In this document: in pieces, positions 26,254 through 35,883 of the stretch
How the letters are laid out: each line of letters starts with the position of its first letter
How positions within the stretch are numbered: position 1 is the first letter of the stretch
Source: an uncultured Clostridia bacterium
GTDB taxonomy: Bacteria > Bacillota > Clostridia > Oscillospirales > Ruminococcaceae
Assembly: GCA_945876755.1 (NCBI GenBank)
Contig: CAMCPM010000010.1
Coordinates: 1 to 64,000 of the forward strand
Direction: 5' to 3'
DNA length: 64,000 bases
Program-made: the position numbers and the translations under genes
Notes under the pieces: generated by a model
Told to the model about the DNA's origin: nothing
What the model saw: the letters and a program-made list of their open reading frames with translations, nothing else
Databases searched by the model: none

Positions 26254-26389
26254 TTCTTTCATCCGGACTATACCGTCGGTTCTGGAATTTCACCAGATCG
26301 GCAGAAGCTTTCGCTCTGCTCGTGGACTCAAACTATTCATGAGAATGTTTTTACCACCGGTGAGGACTTGCACCTCGCCCTGAAACAGG
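26254..26389 (-). ncRNA. FMN riboswitch (RFN element) upstream of ribU
   Basis: Minus strand TTTCAGGGCGAGGTGCAAGTCCTCACCGGTGGTA...GATCTGGTGAAATTCCAGAACCGACGGTATAGTCCGGATGAAAGAAAC. Confidence 0.97.
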
Positions 26390-26416
26390 TTGCTGATATT
26401 CAATTTTTATGAGGAA

Positions 26417-26860
26417 TTATTCCTCTGTATCTTCGTCCTCTTCTTCAAAATCAAATTCGAGAAGCTCGCCGCAGCCGGGACAGGTCATAGAACCTTCCTC
26501 AAGCATACCCTCGTTAAGACAGATAGTGTCGCCGCAGCTTGGGCATACAACCTCGTAAAGCTCGTCGTCATCATCGTCGTAACAGTCACAGTCATCGTCA
26601 TAGCAATCGCAGTCATCATCGCAGCAGCAGTCATCGTCAATTTCATAGAAATCGCGCTCAACTTCGCCAAGATCCTCATCAATTGTATCGACTACCTCAA
26701 CGATCTCATCGATCTGATCCTGAATATCCTCTGCTGCAAGAGCCATATCCTGAAGAATATCAGCCATTGCGAGAATAACTTTGCCTTCCTTTGTGGACTC
26801 GTCGATCTGAAGTCCCTCAATAAGGCCTTTAAGATAAGCAGTCTTTTCACCAAGCTTCAT
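26417..26860 (-). CDS. CD1247-like protein: coiled N-terminus, Asp/Cys repeat, C-terminal zinc ribbon
   Basis: MKLGEKTAYLKGLIEGLQID...DDDCCCDDDCDCYDDDCDCYDDDDDE...CPSCGDTICLNEGMLEEGSMTCPGCG. Confidence 0.85.
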   Translation of the reverse strand: MKLGEKTAYLKGLIEGLQIDESTKEGKVILAMADILQDMALAAEDIQDQIDEIVEVVDTIDEDLGEVERDFYEIDDDCCCDDDCDCYDDDCDCYDDDDDELYEVVCPSCGDTICLNEGMLEEGSMTCPGCGELLEFDFEEEDEDTEE

Positions 26861-26913
26861 AGGTTAATCCTCCTTTACGGACATATAATTTAAATTATGC
26901 ACAAAGAGCAGAA

Positions 26914-27483
26914 TTATGCACGCTCCATGTACTCGCCTGTTCTTGTGTCGATTCTGATTGTCTCGCCCTCGTTGATAAAGAGAGGAACCTTAACTTCTGC
27001 ACCTGTTTCGAGGGTTGCGGGCTTTGTAGCATTTGTAGCTGTATTGCCTGCAAAACCGGGGTCTGTCTGAGCAACCACAAGGTCAACAAAGTTCGGGGGC
27101 TCTACTGCAAATACCTTGCCCTTGTAAGAGCAAACCTTGCACATCATTTCTTCCTTAACGAACTTGAAGTTGTCGGAAAGCTCAGCGCTGCTGATAGGAA
27201 CCTGCTCGTAAGTCTCGGGATCCATAAAGTAGTAAAGATCGCCGTCTGTGTAGGAATACTGCATATCCTTTCTCTCAACAAAAGCTGTAGGGAACTTTGC
27301 GGAAGGGTTGTAGCTCTTTTCAATTACGGAGCCTGTAATAACGTTCTTGATCTTGGTTCTTACGAAAGCAGCGCCTTTACCGGGCTTAACGTGCTGGAAT
27401 TCAACTACCTGCAATACGTTGCCGTCTTCTTCAAAGGTAACGCCGTTTCTGAAATCGCCTGCTGTAATCATAAAATTAACCAT
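26914..27483 (-). CDS. efp: Elongation factor P
   Basis: [48 protein letters not shown]. Confidence 0.98.
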   Translation of the reverse strand: MVNFMITAGDFRNGVTFEEDGNVLQVVEFQHVKPGKGAAFVRTKIKNVITGSVIEKSYNPSAKFPTAFVERKDMQYSYTDGDLYYFMDPETYEQVPISSAELSDNFKFVKEEMMCKVCSYKGKVFAVEPPNFVDLVVAQTDPGFAGNTATNATKPATLETGAEVKVPLFINEGETIRIDTRTGEYMERA

Positions 27484-27631
27484 CCTTAGAATAAATTTTT
27501 TCGCACATACATAGCTTACATATATTTTACTACATATTTTTCAATTTTGCAAGTGTTTTTCGCATTTTTTCCGAATTGGCGGTAATATTTTTTGCCGCGC
27601 ACGAAAATTAATACGTTCTTGCCGCAAATTT

Positions 27632-27663
27632 AAAAGCGGACAGATTTTATTCTGCCCGCTTTC
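27632..27663 (-). terminator. Terminator downstream of rpsU
   Basis: Minus strand AAAGCGGGCAGA-ATAAAA-TCTGTCCGCTTTTAAATTT. Confidence 0.75.
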
Positions 27664-27690
27664 TTGCAACTAAGCGTTAATAATTAACAA

Positions 27691-27864
27691 TTAATACTTA
27701 CGCTTACGAGCAGCTTCGGACTTCTTCTTACGCTTAACCGAAGGCTTCTCATAGTGTTCTCTTTTACGAACTTCAGCGATAACGCCGTCCTTAGCGCAGC
27801 TTCTCTTGAAGCGCTTGAGAGCGGTATCCAAAGATTCGTTTTTACCAACACGAATTTCTGCCAA
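27691..27864 (-). CDS. rpsU: 30S ribosomal protein S21 (57 aa; TTG start; absent from the supplied ORF track)
   Basis: Hand translation [57 protein letters not shown]. Confidence 0.97.
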   Translation of the reverse strand: MAEIRVGKNESLDTALKRFKRSCAKDGVIAEVRKREHYEKPSVKRKKKSEAARKRKY

Positions 27865-28015
27865 TTTAATTCCCTCCCTTTGCCATGCGGCAGAGGTTTA
27901 TATACAAGATATAACTATTTAATTATACCGTATATACCCTTAGCTTGTCAAGAGTAATTCAAAAAAAACTAAACAAAAAATGCTGATATTTTTCAGTAAG
28001 GTTACATAAAGGGAA

Positions 28016-30430
28016 TTATTTTACAACAATATTTACAAGTCTGCCCTTTACATAAATTTCCTTAACTATATTTTTGCCGTCTATTGCAGCCGCAACCGCA
28101 CCGTCAGCCTTTGCAATTTCAAGAACTTCAGGCTGTTCTGCATCGGCGGGGATCATTATCTTTGCCTTGATCTTGCCGTTTACCTGTACTGCGACCTCGA
28201 TAGTGCTGTCAACGCAGAGTGCTTCATCGTACTTGACCCATTCCTGCTCGCTGAGTATGCCGCCGAAGATACTGTTATACATTTCCTCGGTAATATGCGG
28301 AGCAAACGGATTGAGAATAATAAGCAAGCTTCTCAGTTCAGCCTTGTTGATGCTGCCGAGAGCGTAAATTTCGTTCAGCAGACTCATCATTGCGGCAACG
28401 GCAGTATTGAACTTCATTGACTCAATATCTTCGCTGACCTTTTTAATGGTCTTGTGCATTGAGGACATAAGCTCGCTGCGGTATTCATCGCCGTCAACAA
28501 GAATGTCCTGCAAGCCCCAAACCCTGTCAAGGAAACGCTTGCAGCCCTTCATGCTGCTGTCGTTCCAAGGTGCAGCCTGCTCATAGTCGCCCATAAACAG
28601 AACGTAAACGCGAAGTACATCCGCACCGTAATTATCAACAACATCGTTGGGGTCAATGGTATTTCCTCTCGACTTGCTCATCTTCTCGCCGTCCGGTCCG
28701 AGGATAAGACCCTGTGCGGTACGCTTTGCATAAGGCTCGTCAACAGGCACTTCTCCGATATCGTAGAGGAATCTGTGCCAGAAACGGGAGTAGATCATAT
28801 GACGTGTAACGTGCTCCATACCGCCGTTGTACCAATCAACGGGAAGCCAATATTTCAGTGCCTCCTTGGAAGCGAACTCTTTATCATTGTTCGGGTCACA
28901 GTAGCGGAGGAAGTACCATGATGAACCTGCCCACTGAGGCATTGTATCGGTTTCACGCTTTGCATCGCCGCCGCACTTGGGGCACTTGCAGTTCACGAAA
29001 GAATCAATTTTAGCAAGAGGACTTTCGCCGTCCGAACCGGGCTGGAAATTGTCCACGGGTGGAAGCTTCAGCGGAAGCTCATCATATGGAACGGGAACCA
29101 TTCCACAGTGAGGACAATGCACGATAGGAATAGGTTCGCCCCAGTATCTTTGACGGTTGAACGCCCAGTCCTTCATTTTGTACTGAACGCCCTTTTCGCC
29201 TACGCCCTTTTCGGCAAGGATGCCGAGAACCTTTTCGATAGCATCCTTCTTGTTCGTAATACCGTTAAGTATACCTGAGTTGACCATTTCACCGTCGCCC
29301 GTATAGGCTTCCTTGGAAATGTCGCCTCCCTTGATTACTTCGATAATGTCGATACCGAATTTCTTTGCAAAGTCGTAGTCACGGGTATCGTGAGCAGGCA
29401 CCGCCATGATTGCGCCTGTGCCGTAGCCCATCATTACATAGTCTGCAACATACACGGGAATTTCCTTACCGGTAAGAGGGTTGATCGCCGTAAGTCCCTC
29501 TATCTTAACGCCTGTTTTATCCTTGACAAGCTGGGTTCTCTCGAACTCGCTCTTCTTTGCACACTCAGCCTTATAAGCGTCAAGAGCGTCAATATTTGCG
29601 ATTTTATCTCTATACTTCTCGATGATTGGGTGTTCGGGAGCGATAACCATAAATGTTACGCCGTAAAGAGTATCGGGACGTGTAGTATAAATACGGAGCT
29701 TCTCACCGTTTTCCTTTATCTCAAAATTAACGAATGCGCCTGTAGACTTGCCTATCCAGTTCTCCTGCTGGAGACGGATATTAGGCAGGTAGTTTACCTC
29801 ATCAAGTCCCTGAAGCAGCTTGTCGGCATACTCGGTAATGCGGAGGTACCATACTTCCTTAGTCTTCTGCACGATATCGCTGTGACAGATATCGCACTTG
29901 CCGCCCTGTGAGTCCTCATTGGAAAGGACTACCTTACAGCTTGGGCAGTAGTTTACCAGTGTTTTATCTCTGAAAACAAGACCGTTCTCAAACATTTTGA
30001 GGAATATCCACTGAGTCCACTTATAGTAATTTTCATCGGTGGTATCAACAACTCTTGACCAATCAAAGGAGAAGCCTACACGTTTGAGCTGGTTTGTAAA
30101 CTTTACGATATTGTTATCGGTAACGATCCTTGGGTGTACGCCCGTTTTAACGGCAGTATTCTCGGTAGGCAGACCGTATGCGTCAAAGCCTATGGGGAAC
30201 AGAACGTTATAGCCCTGAAGTCTGCGCTTGCGGCTTACAACTTCAAGTCCCGAATAAGCCTTTATGTGACCGACGTGCATACCTGCTCCGGACGGATAAG
30301 GAAACTCTACAAGAGCGTAAAACTTCGGCTTTTTGCTGCCTGTTTCCGCTTTGAAAGTACCATGCTCATCCCAGTATTCCTGCCACTTTTTTTCTGTGGC
30401 GGCGAAATCGTATCTTTCCAAAAAAATCAT
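28016..30430 (-). CDS. leuS: Leucyl-tRNA synthetase
   Basis: YPSGAGMHVGHIKAYSGLEVVSR (HIGH-like); KMSKSRGNTIDP. Confidence 0.98.
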   Translation of the reverse strand: MIFLERYDFAATEKKWQEYWDEHGTFKAETGSKKPKFYALVEFPYPSGAGMHVGHIKAYSGLEVVSRKRRLQGYNVLFPIGFDAYGLPTENTAVKTGVHPRIVTDNNIVKFTNQLKRVGFSFDWSRVVDTTDENYYKWTQWIFLKMFENGLVFRDKTLVNYCPSCKVVLSNEDSQGGKCDICHSDIVQKTKEVWYLRITEYADKLLQGLDEVNYLPNIRLQQENWIGKSTGAFVNFEIKENGEKLRIYTTRPDTLYGVTFMVIAPEHPIIEKYRDKIANIDALDAYKAECAKKSEFERTQLVKDKTGVKIEGLTAINPLTGKEIPVYVADYVMMGYGTGAIMAVPAHDTRDYDFAKKFGIDIIEVIKGGDISKEAYTGDGEMVNSGILNGITNKKDAIEKVLGILAEKGVGEKGVQYKMKDWAFNRQRYWGEPIPIVHCPHCGMVPVPYDELPLKLPPVDNFQPGSDGESPLAKIDSFVNCKCPKCGGDAKRETDTMPQWAGSSWYFLRYCDPNNDKEFASKEALKYWLPVDWYNGGMEHVTRHMIYSRFWHRFLYDIGEVPVDEPYAKRTAQGLILGPDGEKMSKSRGNTIDPNDVVDNYGADVLRVYVLFMGDYEQAAPWNDSSMKGCKRFLDRVWGLQDILVDGDEYRSELMSSMHKTIKKVSEDIESMKFNTAVAAMMSLLNEIYALGSINKAELRSLLIILNPFAPHITEEMYNSIFGGILSEQEWVKYDEALCVDSTIEVAVQVNGKIKAKIMIPADAEQPEVLEIAKADGAVAAAIDGKNIVKEIYVKGRLVNIVVK

Positions 30431-30479
30431 TCCTTTGCTATATTAATGCGGATATTTCCGCTTATTATCATTTGCAAGC

Positions 30480-30878
30480 TTACTGCGTACCGTTGTCCGC
30501 GGCATTTTCTCCCGAAGCCGCATATGTTTCCTTGAAATACGCATTTATGTTACTGCCGAATATTAATATCAGCAGCACAATAACGTCAAGTAATGCCGTT
30601 ACACCTACAGCTATTACATACGCAGGAAGGAAATCCCCTGTAAACTTAGCCGCAACTGCGCTTATCAATGCAAGCGCAGGTACGTCCGCAATGCGAAGTA
30701 TCACCGTAAAATTACGGGCAGTAAGGCTTCCCTTTTTTATGTAGTAGGCGGCAGCAAAGCCCATTGCCGCCATCAGTATATTGAAAGTGAACAGAGAAAA
30801 AGCAGATATTAAAAAGCACATGACCGACACAACGGCAGCTGTCCTTCTGCCCTTTTCTGCGTTGTCCGACAGCATCAT
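30480..30878 (-). CDS. Hypothetical membrane protein
   Basis: ORF 132 aa with 3-4 predicted TM segments by eye. Confidence 0.65.
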   Translation of the reverse strand: MMLSDNAEKGRRTAAVVSVMCFLISAFSLFTFNILMAAMGFAAAYYIKKGSLTARNFTVILRIADVPALALISAVAAKFTGDFLPAYVIAVGVTALLDVIVLLILIFGSNINAYFKETYAASGENAADNGTQ

Positions 30879-30884
30879 CAGGCA

Positions 30885-31238
30885 TCACTCCAGATATTGT
30901 TTTATGTCAACCTCGTGACCATCGCTCCAAAGGCGCTCCAGATTATAAAAATCACGGGTCTCCTTATAGAAAATATGAACAACAATGTCGGAATAATCAA
31001 GTATTATCCAATTTGAGCCGTTATTGCCCTGGACCTGCTTAGGCTCTCTGCCCATTTCCTTGAGTCTGAACTCAAGCTCGTCCGCAAGAGATTTGGTATG
31101 GGTTGAAGAAGTACCGTCTGCAATTATAAAATAATCCGCAAGGATTGTCAAGTCCCCTATTCCTATTACACGGATATCCTCCGCTTTTTTGCTGTCGAGA
31201 ATTTTTACCGCCGAAGCAATAAGTTCTTCCTGAGTCAT
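30885..31238 (-). CDS. rsfS: Ribosome silencing factor RsfS
   Basis: KAEDIRVIGIGDLTILADYFIIADGTSSTHTKSLADELEFRLKEMG...VHIFYKETRDFYNLERLWSDG. Confidence 0.96.
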   Translation of the reverse strand: MTQEELIASAVKILDSKKAEDIRVIGIGDLTILADYFIIADGTSSTHTKSLADELEFRLKEMGREPKQVQGNNGSNWIILDYSDIVVHIFYKETRDFYNLERLWSDGHEVDIKQYLE

Positions 31239-31834
31239 TGAATTTCAGCCCTTTCCTTTTCTTTTTTCTTTTCATTGGCATATTGATTATACGCATTTAT
31301 TGTGTGATAAGGCAGCATTGAGCCTTTTGCGACCACATCCGTTATTGAAAATCTCAGCGCCTCCAGCATTGCCTTTTCTATGCTCTGGTATGCCGTTTTG
31401 CGCATTTTATTAACGTCCTTATAGGTTCTGTCCGCAGAAATAAGATCCGCAAGATATATTATCTCTTCAAGTCTGCTCATTTCCGACCTGCCAACAGTAT
31501 GATATCTGACTGCGTTCAGCATATCGTCATCATGGATATTCAGAACGTGTTCGGCATACCACGCTCCTGCAATGGCATGGTAAAGCGGCGGAGTAACAAG
31601 TTCAACGTCAGAAACGCTCATAGAGGATTTTTTAACCATTTCAAGCTGTTCGTCCTTTGGGATCTCTTTGCAGATATCGTGCATAAGTCCTGCAAGATAC
31701 GCCTTTTCAGGTTCGGAATAATCATAATGCAGAGCAAGCTTTTCAGCCTCTTCCGCAACATTAAGGCTATGCTGGAATCTTTTTTTCGATAATCTTATGT
31801 CAAGGATATCTGTCAGCTCGGCAGCGGAATACAT
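31235..31834 (-). CDS. yqeK: YqeK-like HD-domain bis(5'-nucleosyl)-tetraphosphatase
   Basis: RFQHSLNVAEEAEKLALHYDYSEPEKAYLAGLMHDICKEIP. Confidence 0.93.
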   Translation of the reverse strand: MYSAAELTDILDIRLSKKRFQHSLNVAEEAEKLALHYDYSEPEKAYLAGLMHDICKEIPKDEQLEMVKKSSMSVSDVELVTPPLYHAIAGAWYAEHVLNIHDDDMLNAVRYHTVGRSEMSRLEEIIYLADLISADRTYKDVNKMRKTAYQSIEKAMLEALRFSITDVVAKGSMLPYHTINAYNQYANEKKKEKERAEIQ

Positions 31835-31847
31835 TTAAAATTCCCCC

Positions 31848-32459
31848 TTATCGGACGGTATAGAGCTTATGCTCCAAAATATATTTTACTACATTTTCGG
31901 GAACATAGCAAGATATATTGCAATTTTTTTTGATTTTTTCCCGTATTTCCGTAGATGACATCTCATAAGCGTCGGTATTAATAAGCAATATCTCTCCGAA
32001 GCTGCGGAGCCTTTCCGCCTGCGCTTCAAGCTTGTCCATGTCCATTTCACCGTTCTCACGGGAGGCAGCAATAATGGTACACATAGAAAGTATCTCTCTG
32101 TAATTGCGCCATCTTTCAAATGACAGCAGCATATCGCTGCCCATGATGAAAAACAGCTTGTCATCGGGATAAGCTTCACGAAAATGCCGCAGTGTATTGA
32201 CCGTATAGCTCACCTCGGGAAGTGATATCTCATAATCGCTGACGGTGACGAATGGCATATCCGCAAAGGCAAGTCTGCACATTTCAAAGCGGTCTGCACA
32301 GGATGCAGGCTTGCGCTCGTTATTCTGCTTGAACGGAGAAATCGCCGTTGGCATAACGATTACCTCATCAAGCTCCACCTTGCTGTAAATCTGCCTGACA
32401 AGATTAACGTGACCGTTGTGTATCGGGTCGAAGCTTCCGCCGAAAATCGCCCTGCGCAT
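31848..32459 (-). CDS. nadD: Nicotinate-nucleotide adenylyltransferase
   Basis: MRRAIFGGSFDPIHNGHVNLVRQI...SSTEIREKI; start refined to overlap the yhbY stop. Confidence 0.95.
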   Translation of the reverse strand: MRRAIFGGSFDPIHNGHVNLVRQIYSKVELDEVIVMPTAISPFKQNNERKPASCADRFEMCRLAFADMPFVTVSDYEISLPEVSYTVNTLRHFREAYPDDKLFFIMGSDMLLSFERWRNYREILSMCTIIAASRENGEMDMDKLEAQAERLRSFGEILLINTDAYEMSSTEIREKIKKNCNISCYVPENVVKYILEHKLYTVR

Positions 32460-32752
32460 CACTTGACCTTCAGGTCGATTTTCGGATTCTGAGGATTGCG
32501 CTTGAAAAGCACGAACTTGTTTCCGATGACCTGCACTACCTCGGATTTTGTTTTTTCCGCAAGCTCGTTTGCCGCCTCGGCAGGAGACAGCATACAACCG
32601 TCCTGCACCTTCATTTTGATAAGCTCTCTCGCTTTAAGTGCGTCGAAAACCTGAGTCACCAGCGTGTCGATTATACCGTTTTTGCCTACCTGCAAAATTG
32701 TATCCTCGGTTGAAGCAATGCTTCTGAGTTTTGCTCTCTGTTTACTGTTCAT
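32459..32752 (-). CDS. yhbY: YhbY-family CRM-domain RNA-binding protein
   Basis: MNSKQRAKLRSIASTEDTILQVGKNGIIDTLVTQVFDALKARELIKMKV. Confidence 0.94.
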   Translation of the reverse strand: MNSKQRAKLRSIASTEDTILQVGKNGIIDTLVTQVFDALKARELIKMKVQDGCMLSPAEAANELAEKTKSEVVQVIGNKFVLFKRNPQNPKIDLKVK

Positions 32753-32764
32753 ATAATCAATCCT

Positions 32765-33799
32765 TTACTGTTTAATGGAAATATCATCAAGTGAAAGCGT
32801 TGCAACTGCATTAAGGCTTTCGTCGGCACGTCTGCCTGCAAGATAGTCGTAATATGCCTGACAGCCTATCATTGCCGCATTATCGCCGCAAAGAAACATT
32901 GCAGGCATATAAAGCTTGAAGCCGTTTTCCGCACACTTTTTTTCAAGCAGCGCCCTTACCGCAGAGTTTGCCGAAACGCCTCCCGCAAGTGCAACTGTTT
33001 TATATCCGTACTCCTTGGCGGCGTTTATTGTACGCTCCACAAGAATTTCCGAAATTGTTTTCTGGAAAGCTGCCGCAAGGTCGTTTCTGTTGACGGTTTC
33101 CCCTTTCTGCTCTGCGTTGTGGACGATGTTTATCACCGCAGTTTTAAGTCCCGAAAAAGAAAAATCAAACTCATTTCCCGTAACCTTCGGGTGCGGAAGC
33201 TTATAGGCTTCGGGGTTGCCTTCCTTAGCCGCCTTGTCTATATGCACGCCGCCGGGATATGGAAATCCCAGCACTCTTGCCGCCTTGTCAAAGGCTTCTC
33301 CTGCGGCGTCGTCGCGAGTCCTGCCGATAACGCGGAATTTCGTGTAGTCCAGCACCTCGATAATGTGTGAATGTCCGCCGCTTGCCACAAGGCAAAGATA
33401 AGGCGGTTTAAGCGGCTCGGGGCTGTCCGCGCTTGTAAGGTAGTTTGCAGCAATATGTCCTGCGATATGATGTGTGGGAATAAGCGGCTTTCCCGTAGCC
33501 ATTGCCAGTCCCTTGGCAAAGCTTGTGCCCACAAGAAGCGCGCCGATAAGTCCCGGAGCGTAGGTCACCGCAAAAGCGTCAATATCGTCAAGAGTGCATT
33601 TCGCCTCGTCAAGCGCACGGGTAACAACATCGAGAATGTTTTCGCAGTGCCGCCTTGAAGCAATCTCGGGAACAACGCCGCCGTACTTTTTATGCTCCTC
33701 GATTTGGGAAGCGACAATGTTGGAGTGAATGATTTTTCCGTCCTCCACGACTGCCGCCGCAGTCTCGTCACAGGAGCTTTCTATTGCAAGAATTTTCAT
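32765..33799 (-). CDS. tsaD: tRNA N6-threonylcarbamoyladenosine transferase TsaD
   Basis: MKILAIESSCDETAAAVVEDG...HHIAGHIAANYL...FSFSGLKTAV. Confidence 0.98.
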   Translation of the reverse strand: MKILAIESSCDETAAAVVEDGKIIHSNIVASQIEEHKKYGGVVPEIASRRHCENILDVVTRALDEAKCTLDDIDAFAVTYAPGLIGALLVGTSFAKGLAMATGKPLIPTHHIAGHIAANYLTSADSPEPLKPPYLCLVASGGHSHIIEVLDYTKFRVIGRTRDDAAGEAFDKAARVLGFPYPGGVHIDKAAKEGNPEAYKLPHPKVTGNEFDFSFSGLKTAVINIVHNAEQKGETVNRNDLAAAFQKTISEILVERTINAAKEYGYKTVALAGGVSANSAVRALLEKKCAENGFKLYMPAMFLCGDNAAMIGCQAYYDYLAGRRADESLNAVATLSLDDISIKQ

Positions 33800-33803
33800 A
33801 CTA

Positions 33804-34250
33804 TCATTTCCTTATAAATTTAGTCATCAGCACAGCGTTTTCTTTCGGGTCGGAGTAGAAATTCTTACGCAGTCCCACACGCTCAAAGCCGTTTTTTTCG
33901 TAAAGCGAAATTGCCGCAAGATTGCTTTCACGGACTTCAAGCCCGACAGTAAAGGCCTCATCGGGAAGCGCTCCGAAAAAGGCTTCAAGAAGTTTTCCGC
34001 CGACTCCTTTTCTGCGGTACTCCTCCGCCGTTGCTACGCTGTAAATATCGGCGCTGTCGAGAACGTATACGCCTGTTATAAATCCGCAGACCGCACCATC
34101 ACAGACAGCCGCAAGAGTTACCGCATTTTCCTGAGCAAGTGCATTTGCAAAAGCCGCCTCGCTCCACGGCTGGGGTATGCTCATACGCTCAATTTCGGCA
34201 ATTGCGGAAACATCCTCCAAAACCGCTTTTCTTACTATTATATCACTCAT
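33804..34250 (-). CDS. rimI: Ribosomal-protein-alanine N-acetyltransferase RimI-like
   Basis: MSDIIVRKAVLEDVSAIAEIERMSIPQPWSEAAF...EEYRRKGVGGKLLEAF...GLEVRESN. Confidence 0.92.
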   Translation of the reverse strand: MSDIIVRKAVLEDVSAIAEIERMSIPQPWSEAAFANALAQENAVTLAAVCDGAVCGFITGVYVLDSADIYSVATAEEYRRKGVGGKLLEAFFGALPDEAFTVGLEVRESNLAAISLYEKNGFERVGLRKNFYSDPKENAVLMTKFIRK

Positions 34251-35220
34251 TGCACCTTTTCGCAACCTCTTCGCAAAGTTCTCTCAAATCGTCCGTACTG
34301 CTAAGCTTTCCGCAGCGGTTTCTAAGTCCCGCCGCACCCGGCATACCCTTTAAATAATATGCGCACTGCCGCCTTGCCTCGCTCATGCCGATACGTTCGC
34401 CCTTGTATTTTACCGCAAGCTCCACCTGCCTGCACATCATATCAAGACGTTCGTTAAGCGTCGGCTCAGGCAGTATCTCGCCCGTTTCAAGGTAATGCTT
34501 TATCTGCCCGAAAAGCCACGGCTTTCCGTAGCTTCCCCTGCCTATCATAACAAGGTCGCAACCCGTTTGACGGTACATTTTCGCTGCCGTTTCGGGAGAA
34601 TTTACATCGCCGTTTCCTATGACGGGAATTTTCACCGCTTCCTTTACCTGACGAATTATATTCCAATCGGCTTTGCCGTGATACATCTGATTTTTCGTAC
34701 GCCCGTGTACCGCAACTGCCGCTGCGCCTGCCTGTTCCATTGCCTTGGCAAACTCAACAGCGTTGACGTTTTGCTCGTCCCAGCCCTTGCGAAATTTTAC
34801 CGTAACGGGCACGGGTACTGCCTTTGCCGCCGCTTCAACGATTTCCGCCGCAAGCCTTATATCCTTCATAAGTGCGCTGCCTGCGCCGTTTCCTGCGACC
34901 TTAGGCACGGGGCAGCCCATGTTTATGTCGATAATGTCGGGGCGGTACTCCATAAGCCGTTTTGCCGCCTCGGCGATAAACTCGGGCTCGCTGCCGAAAA
35001 GCTGCAGGGCATAGGGACGCTCGCTTTCCAGAACGGTGCAAAGCTCCTCGGTTTTGCGGTCGGAATAGCACAAGCCTTTTGCGGAGATCATCTCCGACAC
35101 CATGTATGCACAGCCGTTTTCCTTGCACAGCGCGCGGTATGCTCTGTCCGCAACCGAAGCCATAGGCGCAAGCGCCGCCGTTTTTTCAATTTTTACGTTT
35201 CCTATGCAGATGTATTCCAA
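34243..35220 (-). CDS. dus: tRNA-dihydrouridine synthase
   Basis: LAPMASVADRAYRALCKENGCAYMVSEMISAKGL...DINMGCPVPKVAGNGAGSALMKD. Confidence 0.96.
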   Translation of the reverse strand: MEYICIGNVKIEKTAALAPMASVADRAYRALCKENGCAYMVSEMISAKGLCYSDRKTEELCTVLESERPYALQLFGSEPEFIAEAAKRLMEYRPDIIDINMGCPVPKVAGNGAGSALMKDIRLAAEIVEAAAKAVPVPVTVKFRKGWDEQNVNAVEFAKAMEQAGAAAVAVHGRTKNQMYHGKADWNIIRQVKEAVKIPVIGNGDVNSPETAAKMYRQTGCDLVMIGRGSYGKPWLFGQIKHYLETGEILPEPTLNERLDMMCRQVELAVKYKGERIGMSEARRQCAYYLKGMPGAAGLRNRCGKLSSTDDLRELCEEVAKRCNE

Positions 35221-35254
35221 GCAGGTACTTCCTTTCAGTTCCCGATAAGATTTT

Positions 35255-35351
35255 TTAATGCGTAATTCGTAATGCTTAATTCGTAATTAATGTGGCACAT
35301 ACCGCTCTTTTTTATCTTAAATTCCGCATTACGCATTATATTAAATTCCGA
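35255..35351. repeat. AT-rich imperfect inverted repeat carrying TAATGCGTAATTCGTAATGC-type motifs
   Basis: Left TTAATGCGTAATTCGTAATGCTTAATTCGTAATTAATG; right AAATTCCGCATTACGCATTATATTAAATTCCG. Confidence 0.7.
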
Positions 35352-35373
35352 TTTACCAACACGCCGTAAATCA

Positions 35374-35883
35374 TCACCGTAATAATATCACAACATCAAT
35401 TAGAATTGCCCCGATAAGTACGGCGGCGGTAATTTTCAACGCTCTGCCGCTCATTCTGTCCGTAACGTATTTAGCTACAGGGTGCAGAAGCTTTACCAGA
35501 AGCACGCACAGTACCCCTAAAATAAAGCTGCTGCCAAGAGCTATCCTGCCGTCAAAATTGAACTTCCAGTCATAGTAATCCCAAAGCCGTTCCTCTGTGA
35601 AAAAATCCAGCAGATACGATGCAGCAAGCTCGGCGGCAGTGGTAAGCAGAGTACCGAAAACAAATATTTTCAGCACGCTTTTTTCCTTGCGGAAAATCAG
35701 CAGCAAAGCCATTGCACAGAAGCCGTATATCGGGCAAATCGGCAGGTGAAGCCAGCCGCGCTCCGCAAATCTTCCCCACACAATTGAAGTGAGAATTGTT
35801 TCGTATGCCCAGCCGATAAAGCCGTAAAACACGAACTCAATCGCAAGCGCCGAAATCGTTTCGGACTTAGCCCTTGGCGTCAT
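35374..35883 (-). CDS. Putative ABC transporter type IV / CmpB-like membrane protein
   Basis: FVFYGFIGWAYETILTSIVWGRFAERGWLHLPICPIYGFCAMALLL. Confidence 0.75.
   Translation of the reverse strand: MTPRAKSETISALAIEFVFYGFIGWAYETILTSIVWGRFAERGWLHLPICPIYGFCAMALLLIFRKEKSVLKIFVFGTLLTTAAELAASYLLDFFTEERLWDYYDWKFNFDGRIALGSSFILGVLCVLLVKLLHPVAKYVTDRMSGRALKITAAVLIGAILIDVVILLR

Noticed and set aside
26539-26778. His/Arg-rich plus-strand ORF (HHRRNSHSHRHSNRSHHRSSSHRQ...)
   Set aside because: Arises from the antisense of the Asp/Cys codon repeat in the CD1247-like gene; not an independent metal-binding protein.
28016-30430. Looked for a T-box leader upstream of leuS
   Set aside because: Only ~50 bp separates leuS from the upstream gene and no T-box sequence is present.
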